From NCBI GenBank assembly GCA_040751985.1, contig JBFMFU010000047.1, forward strand, positions 186,001 to 250,000: a stretch of DNA of 64,000 nt, read 5' to 3'. The position numbers were made by a program, and so were the translations under genes. Below the pieces are notes generated by a model. That model made no database searches and was not told the DNA's origin. It was given only the letters and a program-made list of their open reading frames with translations. Source of the stretch: Desulfoferula sp040751985 (lineage in GTDB: Bacteria; Desulfobacterota; Desulfarculia; Desulfarculales; Desulfarculaceae). Positions 61,702-64,000 of this stretch are shown here, piece by piece (the stretch's first letter is position 1; the number at the start of each line of letters is the position of its first letter).

Positions 61702-62550
61702 CTAGCGATTGAAGCGGGCCAGGATGCCCTCCAGCACCGAGCCGCCTATGGCGCGGGCCTTTTCGCTGATGGTGTCCAAGTACTCTACATTCCCCCTGGG
61801 ATCCACGTCGCCCACCTTCAGGCCCTTGCTGACCCGCAGGCCGGGCCGGATGAGCCCCCGCAGGATGCCGTCCAGTTGGGCCACCACCGGACGGCCGTTC
61901 ACCAGGGCCACGGTCTGGCCGGCCTGGACCGCGTCGCCCAAGTCGCGTTCGGTCTCGAACACGCCGTCGGCCGGGGCGCGCAGCACCCGCTGGTGGGTGT
62001 AGCCGGCTAGGTTGCCGGGAACGCCCGTGTTGGCCTCGGGCTGGCCGTCATAGATCAAGCGGCCCAGGTTGTGCCCGCGGTTGGTCTCGATGGCCAGGTC
62101 CACCTCCTGGGGCGCCTTGAAGCCCGGACCCAGGCCGATGCACAGCGGCGCCATGCCCCGGCGCGTGCCCGTGTTGCGCTTGGCCAGTATGGCGTCTACG
62201 ATGACCGCCGGCCGCAGCACGGCTAGGCAGCTCATCTCGGGGTCCACCAGCACCGGCAGCTCGCCTCGCCGCCGAAGCGCCTCGGCCTGACCGGGCTCCT
62301 GGATGAGGCGGGCGGTGATTCCCTCCACGGTCTTGGCGCCGTCGTACACCGCCTCGCAGAAGCTCACCGCCCGGCGCACGGCCAGGGGGCGTTGGGTCTC
62401 GGTCAGGATAACCCGGAAGCCGGCGCGGGCCAGACGGTGCGCCACCGCGGTGGCCATCTCGCCGGCGCCGCGAATAAGCACCTTCAGGCCGCGCAGCGAG
62501 ACCGTGGTTTGATCTGCGGGGGCAGCGCCAGGTTGTCCGGCAAAATCCAT
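61702..62550 (-). CDS. yqeB: YqeB-like (EF2563 family) selenium-dependent molybdenum hydroxylase accessory protein
   Basis: 282 residues from ATG 62550, with AGAGGA 8-9 nt upstream; earlier ATG 62574 lacks a site. Marks: KVLIRGAGEMATAVAHRLARAGFRVILTETQRPLAVRRAVSFCEAVYDG, VIVDAILAKRNTGTRRGMAPLCIGLGPGF, VDLAIETNRGHNLGRLIYDG. This family accompanies selenium-dependent molybdenum hydroxylases and their cofactor maturation. No hydroxylase gene is visible in the window, though the GntR regulator upstream is probably its neighbour regulator. Confidence 0.88.
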   Translation of the reverse strand: MDFAGQPGAAPADQTTVSLRGLKVLIRGAGEMATAVAHRLARAGFRVILTETQRPLAVRRAVSFCEAVYDGAKTVEGITARLIQEPGQAEALRRRGELPVLVDPEMSCLAVLRPAVIVDAILAKRNTGTRRGMAPLCIGLGPGFKAPQEVDLAIETNRGHNLGRLIYDGQPEANTGVPGNLAGYTHQRVLRAPADGVFETERDLGDAVQAGQTVALVNGRPVVAQLDGILRGLIRPGLRVSKGLKVGDVDPRGNVEYLDTISEKARAIGGSVLEGILARFNR

Positions 62551-62716
62551 TATGGATGTCCTCTGATCATGCATTGCACGACAGTAGCAAGTGACGGCGC
62601 GACACCGCCGCCCCGGCCGGCCCAAGGAAACCTGGCGGCCTAACCGGGCCCGCCACGGGGCCTAACCCTCCCTAGTGAAGTCAATACCCGCCGCCTCTAC
62701 CAGGTGGGCAGGGACA

Positions 62717-62768
62717 ATTATAGGCGGCCCGCCCAATTTATTTCCAGCCGCAATCTTCATTTATTATA
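62717..62768 (-). promoter_or_regulatory. Two candidate -10 elements upstream of yqeB
   Basis: TATAAT occurs on the minus strand at 62722-62717 and 62768-62763 in an AT-rich stretch between gntR and yqeB. No good -35 is paired with either. The rest of the 282-bp gap has no ORF of merit. Confidence 0.35.
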
Positions 62769-62832
62769 ACTATTGCAGCCCGGTTTAATGGCTATCATTT
62801 GAATAGTTTTTCAATGCGTTTCATCACCATAA

Positions 62833-63513
62833 TTAATGTTTCTTTTGCACCAATTCGGACTGGCTTTCGCCTTTCTCGGCTATCAATTTGGCCAGAAACT
62901 CCACGATGAATTGATTGTGGGTCTTGAAGGCAGCCTCGGAAGCCAGGGGGTCGCGGGCCTGCAACGCCTCGAAAAGGAGCAGGTGGTGGCCGTAGAGCTG
63001 GCTCAGGATGGGCTGGATGCGCACCGCCAGGGGCCGCATCTTGTTCTTGATCATCTCCAGGGTCTCTTTTAGCTGCGGATTGCCGCTGGCCTCATAAACT
63101 GCGGCGTGAAAATCATTATCCAGCCGCGTGTAGGCCTTCAGGTCCATCTCCTGCACCACGCTCTCCTGCTTGGCCAGGTTCTTGCCCATTCTGTCCAGGG
63201 TGGCCTGGTCTATGCGCGCCGAGGCCAGGCGGGCAGCCAGGCCCTCCAAGACCTCGCGCACCTGGTACAAGTACAGGGTGTCCTGCATGGTCAGCTCGAC
63301 CATGTACACGCCGCGGTTGGGTATGTTCTGGACCAGGCCCTCCTGCTCCAGCTTGTTGATGGCCTCCCACACCGGGGTGCGGCTGACGCCCAGCTCTTTG
63401 CGGAGCTTCTCCACGTTTATGCGCGCGCCCGGCTGGAAGCGGTTCTCGGCAATCATCTCGGTGATGACCTTATAGGCCAGATCGCCCAGCCGTTCCTTTT
63501 TAGGTATGGCCAA
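62833..63513 (-). CDS. GntR-family regulator (FCD domain)
   Basis: 226 residues from TTG 63513, with GGGAGGT 5 nt upstream. The HTH is LGDLAYKVITEMIAENRFQPGARINVEKLRKELGVSRTPVWEAINKLEQEGLVQNIPNRGVYM (residues ~8-70), followed by an FCD helical domain (YQVREVLEGLAARLASARID, DNDFHAAVYEASGNPQLKETLEMI, HLLLFEALQARDP). The His/Asp residues of the metal site appear present. It probably represses or activates the next gene or its own operon. Its start lies inside the end of the 41-codon upstream ORF. Confidence 0.9.
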   Translation of the reverse strand: MAIPKKERLGDLAYKVITEMIAENRFQPGARINVEKLRKELGVSRTPVWEAINKLEQEGLVQNIPNRGVYMVELTMQDTLYLYQVREVLEGLAARLASARIDQATLDRMGKNLAKQESVVQEMDLKAYTRLDNDFHAAVYEASGNPQLKETLEMIKNKMRPLAVRIQPILSQLYGHHLLLFEALQARDPLASEAAFKTHNQFIVEFLAKLIAEKGESQSELVQKKH

Positions 63514-63625
63514 GGTTACCTCCCGCCGCCCAATGCGCCCTCACCATCGGAGAAAGGACGGGGTGCACCCTGGCCAACACCTGCGCCGCGGCCGCGGCCT
63601 CGTCGCCCATGGTCAACTTTCTCAT
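63500..63625 (-). CDS. 41-codon upstream ORF overlapping gntR (leader peptide or gene remnant)
   Basis: From ATG 63625 with a perfect GGAGG 7 nt upstream, it encodes MRKLTMGDEAAAAAQVLARV and 21 more residues, ending 14 bases inside gntR. The beginning is reminiscent of the N-terminus of 2-oxoacid:ferredoxin oxidoreductase alpha subunits (the RKLMTGNEAAA-type pattern), then diverges. It may be a decayed fragment or a coupled leader for gntR. Low certainty on both. Confidence 0.4.
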   Translation of the reverse strand: MRKLTMGDEAAAAAQVLARVHPVLSPMVRAHWAAGGNLGHT

Positions 63626-64000
63626 CCTGCAGCCTCCGTACTGACCACCCCCCGCAAGGGCATGCTCCAGCCCACGCTTCTGCATCCCGGCCAGCTCTCT
63701 CCATCCTCAAGGCGCGCACCGTCTATCCAAATGACCGCCACGTGGGTTGTCAAAAGCGGCCGGCGCTCTGGGCCAAGTTTTCCCGGGCCCGCAGCGCGGC
63801 CCAAGCCTCTCCAGCCCCTGGGTTCATCTCAGTAAACGACTTGCCGCGCCCTTTCTATCGGCCGGGGCGCCTCATTCGGGCCCTGCATTATCGGTAACGC
63901 CAGCTCCTACGCCGGCCAATGCGCTCCTCAAGGATGTTGGCACCGTTTTCCTCAACTCTACCGTTATTTTTTTTCATGAACAACGCTAATTTTCACTATA
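63626..64000. other. Right-edge region without recognised gene
   Basis: 375 bp. Short ORFs exist on both strands but none has a plausible protein or ribosome site besides the 41-codon ORF. A CCTCATTCGG string near 63871 resembles half of the 38-bp element but lacks its partner arm. A T-rich run (63964-63972) lies near the end. I see nothing else. Confidence 0.5.

Noticed and set aside
63747..63989. 80-codon plus-strand ORF at the right edge
   Set aside because: No ribosome site and a Ser/Pro/Ala composition without a family; not supported.

Overview
The window is GC-rich, densely coded bacterial DNA. Its gene families point to an anaerobe of the Desulfobacterota (deltaproteobacterial) type, possibly near Desulfarculus-like organisms. 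The evidence is an HdrABC-MvhD-MetFV cluster (Wood-Ljungdahl methylene-H4F reductase), further Qmo/HdrA-like flavoproteins, NuoEFG-like NADH modules joined to an HdrA/MvhD protein, sigma-54 regulators with Cys-bearing PAS domains and a putative heme-c histidine kinase. The taxon is an inference; no rRNA or tRNA lies in the window.

Layout: 1-4.35 kb is an Mrp/Mbh-type cation/proton antiporter operon on the minus strand, cut by the window edge. 4.5-12.1 kb holds lipA-usp, two tandem cytidylate-kinase-like genes, a metallo-beta-lactamase-fold hydrolase, an alpha/beta hydrolase, a FadR-type regulator, a 3-hydroxyacyl-CoA dehydrogenase and a ThiF-like protein. 12.1-27.8 kb is one 12-gene minus-strand operon: heme-c kinase, REC-kinase hybrid, Usp, receiver, HdrC, HdrB, a 1477-residue HdrA with an embedded GltD-like module, MvhD, MetV, MetF, then a QmoA-like and an HdrA/MvhD-like protein. 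It starts at a near-consensus sigma-54 promoter next to a sigma-54 activator gene (28.1-29.4 kb).

29.7-39.3 kb holds a second sigma-54 activator (variant AAFTGA loop), an HTH/ferredoxin protein, and a second sigma-54 promoter preceded by four TGTTTCA repeats spaced one helical turn apart. That promoter drives NuoE-, NuoF- and NuoG-like genes, an HdrA-MvhD protein and an IscU-like scaffold. 39.3-44.8 kb has an amino-acid permease, an exported protein joining molybdopterin-oxidase-like segments, a CxxCH site and a tetrapyrrole-methylase domain, and a TonB-dependent receptor.

44.8-57.1 kb carries three regulatory and stress groups. The first is a TauE/SafE-small proteins-PEP-synthase-like-kinase-regulator operon. 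The second is a NarX/NarL-type pair. The third is a Usp-STAS-CBS/ACT operon. The first and third share a 38-bp upstream element. 57.2-61.5 kb encodes an RND efflux pump and adaptor; 61.7-63.6 kb a YqeB-like molybdenum hydroxylase accessory protein, a GntR regulator and a 41-codon upstream ORF.

Overall theme: flavin-based electron transfer linking C1 metabolism, NADH and low-potential carriers, under redox-responsive sigma-54 and two-component control.
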